This document shows positions 1-7,041 of a stretch of 22,157 nucleotides of DNA, in pieces. Below the pieces are notes generated by a model. The model had not been told where the DNA came from. It ran no database searches and was given only the letters and a program-made list of their open reading frames with translations. The position numbers and the translations under genes are program-made. This DNA is from Bacillota bacterium (GTDB taxonomy: Bacteria; Bacillota; UBA4882; UBA8346), in assembly GCA_023415835.1 (NCBI GenBank), contig JAEZJK010000022.1, positions 1-22,157 of the forward strand. Direction: 5' to 3'. Numbering within the stretch: the stretch's first letter is position 1; every line of letters begins with the position of its first letter.

Positions 1-6
1 GAATTT

Positions 7-48
7 CTAGCCCTATGGGCTGGTAATAGGCCTTTTTCCTAGGGCTAG
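7..48. repeat. Inverted repeat with 9-bp arms
   Basis: CTAGCCCTA at 7-15 is the exact reverse complement of TAGGGCTAG at 40-48, with a 24-nt spacer. No T-run follows on either strand, so it is not a convincing terminator. The rest of 1-177 shows no coding frame that I can support. Confidence 0.5.
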
Positions 49-177
49 CCATGGGAAGGAGATTCTGGGTGGACAGATCTGTGATACCATTGCAAACCTA
101 AGTTCAGGCACTAATTATATTGTAGCATGAATTCCAAAAAATGCAATAGAATTCACTTTGATATTACCTTCGATAAT

Positions 178-276
178 CTACTTCGGTAAATTCAGTTTTA
201 TAAAATCGTTTTGAAAATTATCGCGAACGGTTTAACGCGTTATTTTCAAAACGCAAGTTCTAATTTACCGAAGTAG
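178..276. repeat. Long nested inverted repeat A at the lipase 3' end
   Basis: The outer arms are perfect over 15 bp (178-192 with 262-276). The inner arms CGTTTTGAAAAT (207-218) and ATTTTCAAAACG (242-253) are perfect over 12 bp, and CGCG at 222-225 can pair with CGCG at 236-239. The right outer arm overlaps the last codons and the stop of the hydrolase gene at 260-1561. There is no T-run, so it is either a cruciform/MITE-like insertion or an RNA hairpin that protects the 3' end. The architecture resembles the repeats at 3889-3979 and 5902-5988, although the sequences differ. Confidence 0.8.
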
Positions 277-1561
277 AATTAATCCCAACTTGCCTGACTT
301 TACGAAGCCATTGGTACATCCGATCCTTCTCTTCCCAATCGACTCCGGTTCGCCGAAATTCCAGCATCACGTCGGACTTTGGCATCGCTCCCTGAAAATA
401 ATAGCGGTCGATAATCATTGTAAGCACCAAAGAAGACCACATTAAGCTTCCATGAGGCAGATCCTTACCCAAACAGATCGTTTTTTCGAACGGGCCCCGC
501 GCGCTGAAAGGATCAACCCTGGCATCTCCGGAAAGTGCATATTTTAGGTGATCGGGTTGAGGCTCAATCGTAGACCCTACTTTTTCATTGGACAAAATTT
601 CCGGGTGATATACGCCCTGAAAATCATAGGAACCATATCCCAAACCATAAAGAGCAATTGCATCGGGAACTACATCTTTCAATTTTAGCGAAGTGCCAAA
701 ACCGTCTTCCAATAAATTTTCGCTTGGGTCGAGCCAGCGGAAGATCGGCGCATATTCCTCAGCAAAACGGGCGGCTGTAGCGGGAAATTCACTCCCGGTT
801 TTCACGATGCCCTTCCCGAAAAAAAACTGCTCCGCCAAGTGAAGCCCGACCTCCTGCGAACGTTCAATATAGCTGCGGCCATCGAAAGTAACCCGTTCTC
901 CCCGGCGTTGTTTACCGATTTCATAAATCCCATATTGAGGACCGCCAATGGATATTAAAGAAGCCAGCCTACCGGGGTATTCGGTTGCCACATAGCGTCC
1001 GAGCAACCCTCCCAGACTATGCCCAACCCAATGTATTTTCGCTCTGGGCCATTTACGATCGATTAATTCCAATAGCGGCCCGGCATAATGTTTGCTCATC
1101 AAAGGCAAGTCCAGCCGCCAATCATACTTTAAGTAAATGATATTAAGACCGCCAACCGGATTGGTGTCGTTTTCCAAAACCTGCCAATCATCAAAGATTT
1201 TAATTTTTTCCCATCCAGCCCGCTTATTCTCTCGCGATTTCCAAAATGCGAATTCTTTTTCCATCAACCGATAAGAACAAAGCAACAATTTAGTAATCGA
1301 CGGCCCTTCTCCTAAAGCCTGATACTTTTGGGGAATCGGCCGGTAATCAGGTCCCTGTAGAAAAGCGGTTTTTTGTTGTTTCCGGTAATGCGGGTAAGGC
1401 GATTGTTCCAACCAAACAGGGTCCTTGGTTGGTAAACGATCCATACTTCCCCAGAGACCAGGGGTAAATATCACGAACTCCGGCTCCGGCGCTCCCTCCA
1501 CCTGAAACGGAATGATCACTAAAAGACAGATTATCATCGTCAGAATCAGCCTTAACTTCAA
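260..1561 (-). CDS. Secreted LCAT/lipase-like alpha/beta hydrolase
   Basis: A 433-residue protein with an N-terminal signal peptide (basic MKLR, hydrophobic core about 5-18, likely cleavage near residue 24), so probably exported. The motif YDWRL at 146-150 followed by GHSLGG at 180-185 (nucleophile Ser182) resembles the lecithin:cholesterol acyltransferase family of acyltransferases and phospholipases. A downstream SGDARVDPFSA segment (about 344-354) and LPHGS (His370) fit the Asp and His of the triad. PGLWGS (34-39) is the probable oxyanion strand. The start is TTG, chosen because GGAGGG lies 7 nt upstream. It is likely monocistronic, with an extended -10 promoter at 1607-1612. The C-terminal five residues are encoded by one arm of an inverted repeat, so the true end may have been altered. 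The substrate is not predictable; lipid ester hydrolysis is inferred. Confidence 0.82.
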   Translation of the reverse strand: MKLRLILTMIICLLVIIPFQVEGAPEPEFVIFTPGLWGSMDRLPTKDPVWLEQSPYPHYRKQQKTAFLQGPDYRPIPQKYQALGEGPSITKLLLCSYRLMEKEFAFWKSRENKRAGWEKIKIFDDWQVLENDTNPVGGLNIIYLKYDWRLDLPLMSKHYAGPLLELIDRKWPRAKIHWVGHSLGGLLGRYVATEYPGRLASLISIGGPQYGIYEIGKQRRGERVTFDGRSYIERSQEVGLHLAEQFFFGKGIVKTGSEFPATAARFAEEYAPIFRWLDPSENLLEDGFGTSLKLKDVVPDAIALYGLGYGSYDFQGVYHPEILSNEKVGSTIEPQPDHLKYALSGDARVDPFSARGPFEKTICLGKDLPHGSLMWSSLVLTMIIDRYYFQGAMPKSDVMLEFRRTGVDWEEKDRMYQWLRKVRQVGINSTSVN

Positions 1562-1606
1562 AGAAAAACCCTCCGTTGTGTCATTTTATCAATTTTGTGC
1601 CTTACC

Positions 1607-1615
1607 ATTATATCA
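1607..1615 (-). promoter_or_regulatory. Extended -10 promoter for the lipase-like gene
   Basis: On the minus strand the sequence reads TGATATAAT, a perfect extended -10 (TG-N-TATAAT), about 45 nt upstream of the TTG start at 1561. The -35 is weak: CCGAAA, 18 bp away, has 3 of 6 matches. Confidence 0.55.
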
Positions 1616-1704
1616 TTTTACTAATTATAATTTCGGTTTCTAGTGTAAAACCTTAATACTCTCTAAGGAATACCAAAGATTTAAAAAGGGTTTACTTTTT
1701 TGAC

Positions 1705-1738
1705 ATAAAAAAAAGCCGGGATTGTTTTCCCCGGCTTT
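1705..1738 (-). terminator. Rho-independent terminator of the EF-G-like gene
   Basis: AAAGCCGGG (1712-1720) pairs perfectly with CCCGGCTTT (1730-1738) across a 9-nt loop. On the minus strand the stem runs into a T-tract (TTTTTTTT). It sits 12 bp after the stop codon at 1750. There is no T-run on the plus strand, so it works in one direction. Confidence 0.9.
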
Positions 1739-1749
1739 CCCAGTTATAG

Positions 1750-3819
1750 TTACTCTTCCTCTTCCGTCATATGTTTCTTCGCTTCCGCGATGATCGCCTC
1801 AGCTTGATGGGAAGGCACTTCTTCGTAATGGTCAAAATTAACGGTAAAATCGGCCCGGCCTTGAGTCATCGAACGCAGATCAATGGCGTATTTGGTAAGC
1901 TCGGCTTGGGGCGCCAGCGCTTTAACCACTTGATACTTGCCATCCGGTTCCATCCCCAGAATCTTACCTCTCTTTTTATTCAAATCGCCAATGACATCAC
2001 CCATATACTCCTCGGGAGTTCTTACCTCTACGTTAAATATCGGCTCCAATAAAATTGGTTTAGCATCCATAAAACCCTTTTTGAACCCCATTGAAGCCGC
2101 GATTTTAAAGGCCATTTCCGAAGAGTCAACCGCATGGTAGGATCCGTCATAAAGGGTTACCCGGACGTCGACTACTGGAAAACCAGCCAATACCCCTTTT
2201 TCCATTGTCTCGCGGACCCCTTTTTCAACCGCCGGACGATAGTTTTGAGGAACCGAACCTCCGAAGATTTTATCCACAAATTCAAAGTTTCCACCCGGCA
2301 AGGGGTTTAGTTCAAGCCAGACATGACCGAATTGGCCCCTGCCACCGCTTTGCTTTTTATGTTTACCTTCAACTTTGGTTGAACCTTTAATGGTTTCCTT
2401 ATAGGAAATCTTCGGAGCCTTTAAGGTGACGTCGACCCCGAATTTTTTATGCAGTTTGCTGGTAATTACCTCAATATGCAGATCACCCATACCGGAAGCA
2501 ACGAATTCATGGGTCACCGGATCTTTGACCACTTGGAAGGTGGGGTCTTCTTCCATCAGACGGGCTAATCCGGTACCGATCTTCTCTTCATCGCCCTTTG
2601 CTTTTGGCTCTACCGCCAAGGAGAGTTTGGGTTTGGGAAACTCAATCGTTGGAAAAACAATCTGTTTGTCCTTATCGCAAAGAGTATCGCCGGTAAAAAC
2701 GTCTTGTAGCTTAGCGACACCACCCAGGTCACCAGCTCCTAATTCGGTTGTAGGTTCCTGGGTCTTTCCTTTAATGAGGAACAACTGCCCGATCCGTTCA
2801 CTCTTGCCTTTATTGGCATTGAATACCTGTGAATCGGATTTAATCACTCCGGAAAAGACTCTGAATAAGGTGAGTTTACCGACAAATGGATCAGCCATGG
2901 TTTTGAAAACCAAAGCTGAAAATGGTTCAGTATCCGAAGGCTTTCGCTCCTCACCTTCTTGGACTCCCTTAATCCCGCCCCGATCAACCGGTGAAGGTAG
3001 AAATTCTGTAACCACATCCATCACATTGGTTATTCCAATATTTTTTAAGGAGGAAGCAGCTAAAACCGGGACTAATTTCCCTTTAATAGTTCCCTGGCGC
3101 GCTCCGCTCAATAATTCATCCGCGGATAATTCCTGTCCGTCCAAGTATTTGGCGAGTAGAGCATCATCAGTTTCAGCCACCGACTCCACCAACATCATCT
3201 TATATTCTTCCACTTTGGAGGCTAGATCGGCCGGAACCGGTTTTTCAACGGTCTTTCCGCCCTCAATAAAATAAGCTTTATTCCTTAAGACATCAACAAT
3301 ACCCTGAAACTTTTCAGCCGCTCCGATTGGAATCTGGACCGGGATTACACTAGTTCCAAATTTATCACGCAGCGCTTTTACGGCGCCGTCAAAGTTTGCA
3401 TTCTCGCGATCCATTTTATTGACGATAATCAGCCGGGGGGTGTTTTGTTCTTCGGTATATCCCCAAGCCTTCTCAGTTCCAACCTCAACCCCGGATACTG
3501 CGCAAACCACGATCACAGCGGCATCTGCCGCGCGCAGCCCGCCTTTAACCTCTCCGACAAAATCAAAGAAACCGGGGGTATCCAAAATATTAATTTTAGT
3601 GTCTCTATATTCCAATGGGGCTATTGATGTCCCAATACTAATCTTCCGTTTGATTTCTTCCGGGTCATGGTCCATTGTGGAAGTACCGTCATCTACCTTG
3701 CCGAATCTTTCAATCGCTTTAGCCGAAAAGAGCATTGCCTCCGCCAACATAGTTTTACCACAACCGCCATGGCCTAATAAGACTACATTTCTAATTTGTT
3801 CGACTTTGTACTTTTTCAA
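1750..3819 (-). CDS. EF-G-like translational GTPase (EF-G2 type)
   Basis: A 689-residue protein with all EF-G domains. The G1 loop is GHGGCGKT (residues 16-23), G3 is DTPGFFDF, G4 is NKMD, and domains II-V follow with normal spacing. The G1 and switch regions depart from canonical FusA: AHIDAGKT becomes GHGGCGKT, and the RGITI switch region becomes DPEEIKRKISI. These changes mark the EF-G2 (second EF-G) group, whose members bind GTP and ribosomes but whose cellular role is less settled than that of FusA. I start it at TTG 3819, because GGGAGG lies 7 nt upstream; the ATG at 3846 precedes that site and would add nine residues (LNYGGGNH) encoded by the binding site itself. No str-operon neighbours (rpsL, rpsG, tuf) are present, which supports a paralogue rather than the housekeeping gene. 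The 5' leader contains inverted repeat B. Confidence 0.9.
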   Translation of the reverse strand: MKKYKVEQIRNVVLLGHGGCGKTMLAEAMLFSAKAIERFGKVDDGTSTMDHDPEEIKRKISIGTSIAPLEYRDTKINILDTPGFFDFVGEVKGGLRAADAAVIVVCAVSGVEVGTEKAWGYTEEQNTPRLIIVNKMDRENANFDGAVKALRDKFGTSVIPVQIPIGAAEKFQGIVDVLRNKAYFIEGGKTVEKPVPADLASKVEEYKMMLVESVAETDDALLAKYLDGQELSADELLSGARQGTIKGKLVPVLAASSLKNIGITNVMDVVTEFLPSPVDRGGIKGVQEGEERKPSDTEPFSALVFKTMADPFVGKLTLFRVFSGVIKSDSQVFNANKGKSERIGQLFLIKGKTQEPTTELGAGDLGGVAKLQDVFTGDTLCDKDKQIVFPTIEFPKPKLSLAVEPKAKGDEEKIGTGLARLMEEDPTFQVVKDPVTHEFVASGMGDLHIEVITSKLHKKFGVDVTLKAPKISYKETIKGSTKVEGKHKKQSGGRGQFGHVWLELNPLPGGNFEFVDKIFGGSVPQNYRPAVEKGVRETMEKGVLAGFPVVDVRVTLYDGSYHAVDSSEMAFKIAASMGFKKGFMDAKPILLEPIFNVEVRTPEEYMGDVIGDLNKKRGKILGMEPDGKYQVVKALAPQAELTKYAIDLRSMTQGRADFTVNFDHYEEVPSHQAEAIIAEAKKHMTEEEE

Positions 3820-3888
3820 ATGATTCCCTCCCCCATAATTTAACAAAAGCCATTGACCATATGAACTCGTAAAATTTGGAGATTTGCG

Positions 3889-3979
3889 GTTTCATAATTA
3901 CCTTGGGTTTTAAAACACAATCAACTATCTTGGTTAACTGGCAATTTTAGTCTGTCTCAGGTAAACCCAATTATGAAAC
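3889..3979. repeat. Nested inverted repeat B in the EF-G-like 5' region
   Basis: GTTTCATAA (3889-3897) and TTGGGTTT (3903-3910), separated by 5 nt, are together complementary to the continuous AAACCCAATTATGAAAC at 3963-3979. That gives 17 bp with a 5-nt bulge and a 52-nt apical region. It lies 70 bp upstream of the TTG start at 3819, so it may be in the leader or mark an inserted element. The stretch 3980-4160 is AT-rich with no gene. Confidence 0.7.
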
Positions 3980-4160
3980 GCGCTCTTAATTACTATTCGT
4001 TTATTCGATTTAACTAAACTTTTTCCTGCTGTTTACTAAATTTTTATAGACAAAGGGATTATTTTATTATTGTTTTATTAATTTAACAGGCAGCTATAAA
4101 TAGCTTTATCTAAAATCAATGGTTTTCAAGGCTATGGCAAATTTTTGAAAACTTATTTAG

Positions 4161-4190
4161 GTATAATAATCAAATCATTAAACATAATAA
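4161..4190 (+). promoter_or_regulatory. Candidate promoter region of the ncRNA
   Basis: A perfect TATAAT lies at 4162-4167 and a second -10-like CATAAT at 4183-4188. The TTGAAA at 4145-4150 is only 11 bp from the first -10, so it is not a proper -35 partner. The first box would start transcription near 4174 and the second at the base of the closing stem (about 4195). Confidence 0.4.
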
Positions 4191-4406
4191 TTAATGAACT
4201 ACCGGTTGAACGAAGGATCGTGTACTCTGAGAGCCTTGCTCTCCGTTTCGGGTACACTGTGGATCTAGACACGGCGATCGCCGTTGTTGCTAGAAACGCC
4301 GGCGTAGCTAACAGTTGTTAGTCTTCAGCGCATGCGCCTTTTAGATTTGGCCGCTCTCGACCGGTAGTTAAGCGCCCGTCTTCTATAGACGGGCCTTTAA
4401 TTTTTT
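4174..4406 (+). ncRNA. Candidate structured non-coding RNA
   Basis: No protein can be read here on the plus strand, yet the segment is bracketed by a -10 box and a strong terminator. AACTACCGGT (4197-4206) and ACCGGTAGTT (4360-4369) form a perfect 10-bp closing stem. Inside it, GTGTAC...GTACAC encloses GAGAGC/GCTCTC, ACGGC-GATC-GCCGT forms a hairpin extended by C-G and A-T pairs, and CTAAC-AGTT-GTTAG forms another that competes with GCTA/TAGC pairing. GCGCATGCGC is palindromic. The body is GC-richer than its AT-rich flanks, as expected for structured RNA. There is no downstream plus-strand gene, so it is a free-standing RNA rather than a riboswitch. I do not recognise it as 6S, SRP, RNase P or tmRNA. 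A large Bacillota motif such as raiA is possible but not established. Confidence 0.68.
4374..4406 (+). terminator. Rho-independent terminator of the ncRNA
   Basis: GCCCGTCT (4374-4381) pairs perfectly with AGACGGGC (4387-4394) around a 5-nt loop, followed by CTTTAATTTTTT. The T-tract exists only in the plus direction. This shows that a plus-strand transcript ends here although no plus-strand protein gene precedes it. Confidence 0.88.
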
Positions 4407-4956
4407 ATTCGGTAGAAAGGCCATTTAGCCCTTCTAAAATTTGCAGCTTTTCTTTTCCATCCTTAAAGGGAATGCCTTTTTTAAGGTCCGCAACCTCCGC
4501 TTCGGGTAATTTGCGGAGATCTATGCTAATCTTCTCCATGGTTGGGCCGGGCTTTTTAGGAGTACCTCTAAATACCGCAACCCGCTGCTCGGCAAGGCCT
4601 AAAAATTGATTTTTGCGGCATGAGTCGCATAACTTCTGATGACTCTCACTATATAGATAAGATTGGTTATTTACCTTTTTAACATGTTCCGAATAATTCT
4701 TAATTACAGCCTTAAACGGCCCTTTCTTATGATATTCGGCGCGTTTTGTTTCCACATGTCCGCAAATAGTATATTTTTTTTGACTTTCAAGAATCCATTT
4801 TTGTGGTGAAACTGTGTCGGAAGGGAAAAAAAATGTCCTAATCTTACTAATAGCCGTGGGGTTTTGTTTTAATCCCCAAAAAACAGCCATAATTATTAAT
4901 AAACTAATTCCAATGACCCGAACTAATTTTAACCTTAAGCAAGGGATCTTTTTCAA
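4405..4956 (-). CDS. Membrane-anchored BofC C-terminal-domain protein
   Basis: A 183-residue protein with one N-terminal transmembrane segment (about 12-28) and an outside domain. The C-terminal third (about 117-178: FLGLAEQRVAVFRG, then LRKLPEAEVADLKKGIPF, then LQILEGL) matches the pattern of the BofC C-terminal domain. BofC in Bacillus subtilis modulates SpoIVB signalling that leads to sigma-K activation in sporulation, but many proteins carry this domain alone. The middle region holds CGH (65-67), His106 and CDSC (110-113), which look like a metal or disulfide site absent from classical BofC. The start is TTG at 4956 with AGGGGGTG upstream. It lies downstream of yebC, a neighbourhood known in Bacillota, but ruvCAB does not follow. 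A sporulation role is inferred. Confidence 0.72.
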   Translation of the reverse strand: MKKIPCLRLKLVRVIGISLLIIMAVFWGLKQNPTAISKIRTFFFPSDTVSPQKWILESQKKYTICGHVETKRAEYHKKGPFKAVIKNYSEHVKKVNNQSYLYSESHQKLCDSCRKNQFLGLAEQRVAVFRGTPKKPGPTMEKISIDLRKLPEAEVADLKKGIPFKDGKEKLQILEGLNGLSTE

Positions 4957-5038
4957 GCGCTCACCCCCTCTTTTAGGGTAGCATAACCAAACCTGGGAAA
5001 TTTATTACTTAAGAGATTTTGATCCCTTGTTTGCGATC

Positions 5039-5061
5039 AAAAAAAGCGCCTGAGGCGCTTT
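5039..5061 (-). terminator. Rho-independent terminator of yebC
   Basis: AAAGCGCC (5043-5050) pairs with GGCGCTTT (5054-5061) around a 3-nt loop, with a T-run on the minus strand at 5045-5039. The stem overlaps the yebC stop codon by one base, so termination follows the gene almost immediately and separates it from the BofC-like gene. Confidence 0.9.
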
Positions 5062-5813
5062 CATTGAATTTCTTCCAATACCGAATCGGGAATGTCAAAG
5101 TTACTATAAACATTTTGAACGTCGTCATTATCTTCGAGGGCATCAACCAGTTTCAAAAGCTGTTGCGCTTGTTCTCCGTTAACTTCAACCATATTGGTGG
5201 GAACCATAGTCAATTCCGCTTCTTTTACCTGAATATTATTACTATCAAAATACTTCCTGACTACTTCGAGTTGTCCGGGGTCAGTATAGATTTCATAGGT
5301 TTCACCGGTATTTTTTAGGTCTTCCGCTCCGGCCTCGATGGCCATTTCAAACAATTCATCTTCCGATTTGGCGGCGCTATCAATTTCAATCGTTACCAAC
5401 CCTTTTGGGGCGAACATCCAAGCGACGCAACCGGCTTCACCAAGGTTCCCGTTATTGCGGGAAAAAATATAACGCATATCACCGGCGGTGCGGTTTCGAT
5501 TATCGGTCAGCACTTGGACCAATAAGGCCGATCCTCCCGGTCCATAACCTTCATAATAAATCTCTTCATATTGTTCGCTTTCAGTAGCGCCGATACCCCG
5601 CTTAATCGCCCGTTGGATATTATCGTTGGGCATATTGACGGATTTCCCTTTTAAAACGGCCATCCGGAGCCGGAAATTATTGTCCGGGTCTCCTCCTCCA
5701 GCTTTAGCAGCTACAATAATCTCCCTGGTAACCTTAGTAAAGATACCGGCTCTTTTAGAGTCGGTCGCTTCTTTTTTACGCTTAATCGTCGCCCACTTTG
5801 AATGGCCAGACAT
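5061..5813 (-). CDS. yebC: YebC/PmpR/TACO1-family protein
   Basis: A 250-residue protein of the usual family length, beginning with the signature MSGHSKWATIKRKK. The internal segments NMPNDNIQRAIKRG and YEGYGPGG are strongly conserved in the family. YebC proteins were long annotated as DNA-binding transcriptional regulators; more recent work on YebC/TACO1 members points to helping ribosomes through difficult (proline-rich) sequences. The start is ATG 5813 because AGAGGTG lies upstream and the family begins exactly at MSGHSKW; the reading frame is open 50 codons further upstream but that part is unconserved. It has its own extended -10 promoter (5845-5874) and terminator (5039-5061), so it is probably a single transcription unit. 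Confidence 0.96.
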   Translation of the reverse strand: MSGHSKWATIKRKKEATDSKRAGIFTKVTREIIVAAKAGGGDPDNNFRLRMAVLKGKSVNMPNDNIQRAIKRGIGATESEQYEEIYYEGYGPGGSALLVQVLTDNRNRTAGDMRYIFSRNNGNLGEAGCVAWMFAPKGLVTIEIDSAAKSEDELFEMAIEAGAEDLKNTGETYEIYTDPGQLEVVRKYFDSNNIQVKEAELTMVPTNMVEVNGEQAQQLLKLVDALEDNDDVQNVYSNFDIPDSVLEEIQ

Positions 5814-5844
5814 TACCAACACCTCTTTCCGATTTACCTTTAAA

Positions 5845-5874
5845 AGTATATCAGAAAGAGTGGTGAGAACGCAA
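5845..5874 (-). promoter_or_regulatory. Promoter of yebC
   Basis: On the minus strand, TTGCGT (5874-5869) is followed after 18 bp by TATACT (5850-5845), preceded by TG-A to give an extended -10. The start codon lies 31 bp downstream of the -10. Confidence 0.55.
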
Positions 5875-5901
5875 GGGGGAGAGCAAGCGATACCAAAGCG
5901 G

Positions 5902-5988
5902 CATATGTTGAAAAAAGTTTTGCGTAAAACATTCACATCCCAAATACCGGATGTGAATGGCAAAATTATTGGGTTTTTTCAACATATG
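5902..5988. repeat. Long nested inverted repeat C
   Basis: The outer arms CATATGTTGAAAAAA (5902-5916) and TTTTTTCAACATATG (5974-5988) are perfect over 15 bp. TTTTGC (5918-5923) pairs with GCAAAA (5960-5965), and CATTCACATCC (5930-5940) pairs with GGATGTGAATG (5949-5959) around an 8-nt loop. It lies between the prsW stop and the yebC promoter, next to repeat D. Confidence 0.85.
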
Positions 5989-5999
5989 AATCAAGGAAA

Positions 6000-6047
6000 A
6001 TATGTCGCAATATTCCAAGCTGATCCAAGAAGCTTATTGCGACATAT
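6000..6047. repeat. Inverted repeat D just after prsW
   Basis: The arms ATATGTCGCAATA (6000-6012) and TATTGCGACATAT (6035-6047) are perfect over 13 bp. Inside, AGCT (6018-6021) can pair with AGCT (6031-6034). It begins 5 bp after the prsW stop and on the minus strand is followed by TTTTCC, so it may act as a weak terminator for prsW. Confidence 0.8.
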
Positions 6048-6051
6048 ATAA

Positions 6052-6735
6052 TTAAACTTTAAACCGGGATCGTTCAACTTGGGACTGCATTACCTGGTAC
6101 AAGCGAACCAAAAGGGCGGCGATTAATAAAAAAGCCAATAAAGAAGTAAGGGGATTGCTTAAAAATAATAAGAAATCATAAGCGCCATGAGTAACTAAAG
6201 CCACTAAAAAACCCTTCCACAGCATAGTCATGTCATGATTTGATTCCAACTTATACTTTGAAATATAATACCCCATCCAACCGGTAAAGGAAGCATGGGC
6301 AAGCGTGGTGACTACTGCCCTGAGCATTGCGACCCCAAAACCGTAGAGGTTCGCCCAAAGCAGATTCTCCAATGATGCAAAACCGAGGCCCATGGTAATT
6401 CCGTAAATCGCTCCATCGACCGGCTCATTCAACTCATGACTTTTACTGGTCATCCAAATAAGTGCGACCGATTTTAAAGCTTCCTCAATTAAAGCAATCA
6501 CCAAAAAGGCCAAACCCAAGAAACTAACCCAATTGGCACTACGGATGGAATCTTCGATTTGACCGCGCCAAATTTGTTCCAATAAACCGGCGGGAATCAC
6601 CAAGAGGATCCCTGCTAAAAAAACTTTTAAGATCTTCCGGACCGGCTCCGGTTCATAGCGATCTTGTCGGTAAAACAGCCACAACCATACTAAACCGGGG
6701 CCGATTGAAGCTATAAATAAAAAAATAAAGCGCAT
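6052..6735 (-). CDS. prsW: PrsW-family intramembrane protease
   Basis: A 227-residue multi-spanning membrane protein. The PrsW/CPBP-type active-site motifs are all present: EEALK (residues 84-88, the EExxK signature), SLEN (121-124), HASFT (His147) and HGAYDF (183-188). In Bacillus, PrsW makes the site-1 cut of the anti-sigma factor RsiW; other family members process other membrane anti-sigma factors. No sigma or anti-sigma pair is adjacent, so the substrate is unknown. The start is ATG 6735, with AGGAGGAAGGGT directly upstream; an in-frame TTG at 6750 sits inside that binding site and is rejected. Inverted repeats C and D follow it. The upstream 6736-6932 shows no convincing promoter. Confidence 0.9.
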   Translation of the reverse strand: MRFIFLFIASIGPGLVWLWLFYRQDRYEPEPVRKILKVFLAGILLVIPAGLLEQIWRGQIEDSIRSANWVSFLGLAFLVIALIEEALKSVALIWMTSKSHELNEPVDGAIYGITMGLGFASLENLLWANLYGFGVAMLRAVVTTLAHASFTGWMGYYISKYKLESNHDMTMLWKGFLVALVTHGAYDFLLFLSNPLTSLLAFLLIAALLVRLYQVMQSQVERSRFKV

Positions 6736-6932
6736 ACCCTTCCTCCTCAAGCTTTGGACGGTTTCACAATCTCTTGAACCGGATTCGCAGGCAATAAACT
6801 GATCGCCAGAATAAAGCCGACACTATAATTGCCTGTGAATTTTTATTGGTAATTCTGAAACTCGCTCCATTAATAAAACTATTATTCCAGCCGGAAGAAG
6901 TTTTAAACTGGAAAGGAGATTTTACTTGGTTC

Positions 6933-6957
6933 AAAAAAGACCGCTTTATCAGCGGCC
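6933..6957 (-). terminator. Rho-independent terminator of the GH105 gene
   Basis: On the minus strand GGCCGCT (6957-6951), a 5-nt loop and AGCGGTC (6945-6939) form a 7-bp stem with one G-U pair, followed by TTTTTT (6938-6933). It sits about 85 bp after the stop at 7042. The rest of 6736-7041 holds no gene I can support. Confidence 0.82.
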
Positions 6958-7041
6958 AATCTTTTGGAAACTCACTTTATTTAAAGTTCAACTTCCATAC
7001 CTTAAAAAAATTACTTATCACAAATTCAAAAAATTGTAATT

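Noticed and set aside
4145..4150. TTGAAA as the -35 of the ncRNA promoter
   Set aside because: It is only 11 bp from TATAAT, too short for a sigma-A promoter.
4174..4406. Riboswitch or T-box reading of the structured RNA
   Set aside because: The RNA is on the plus strand and no plus-strand gene follows its terminator; the next gene is on the opposite strand.
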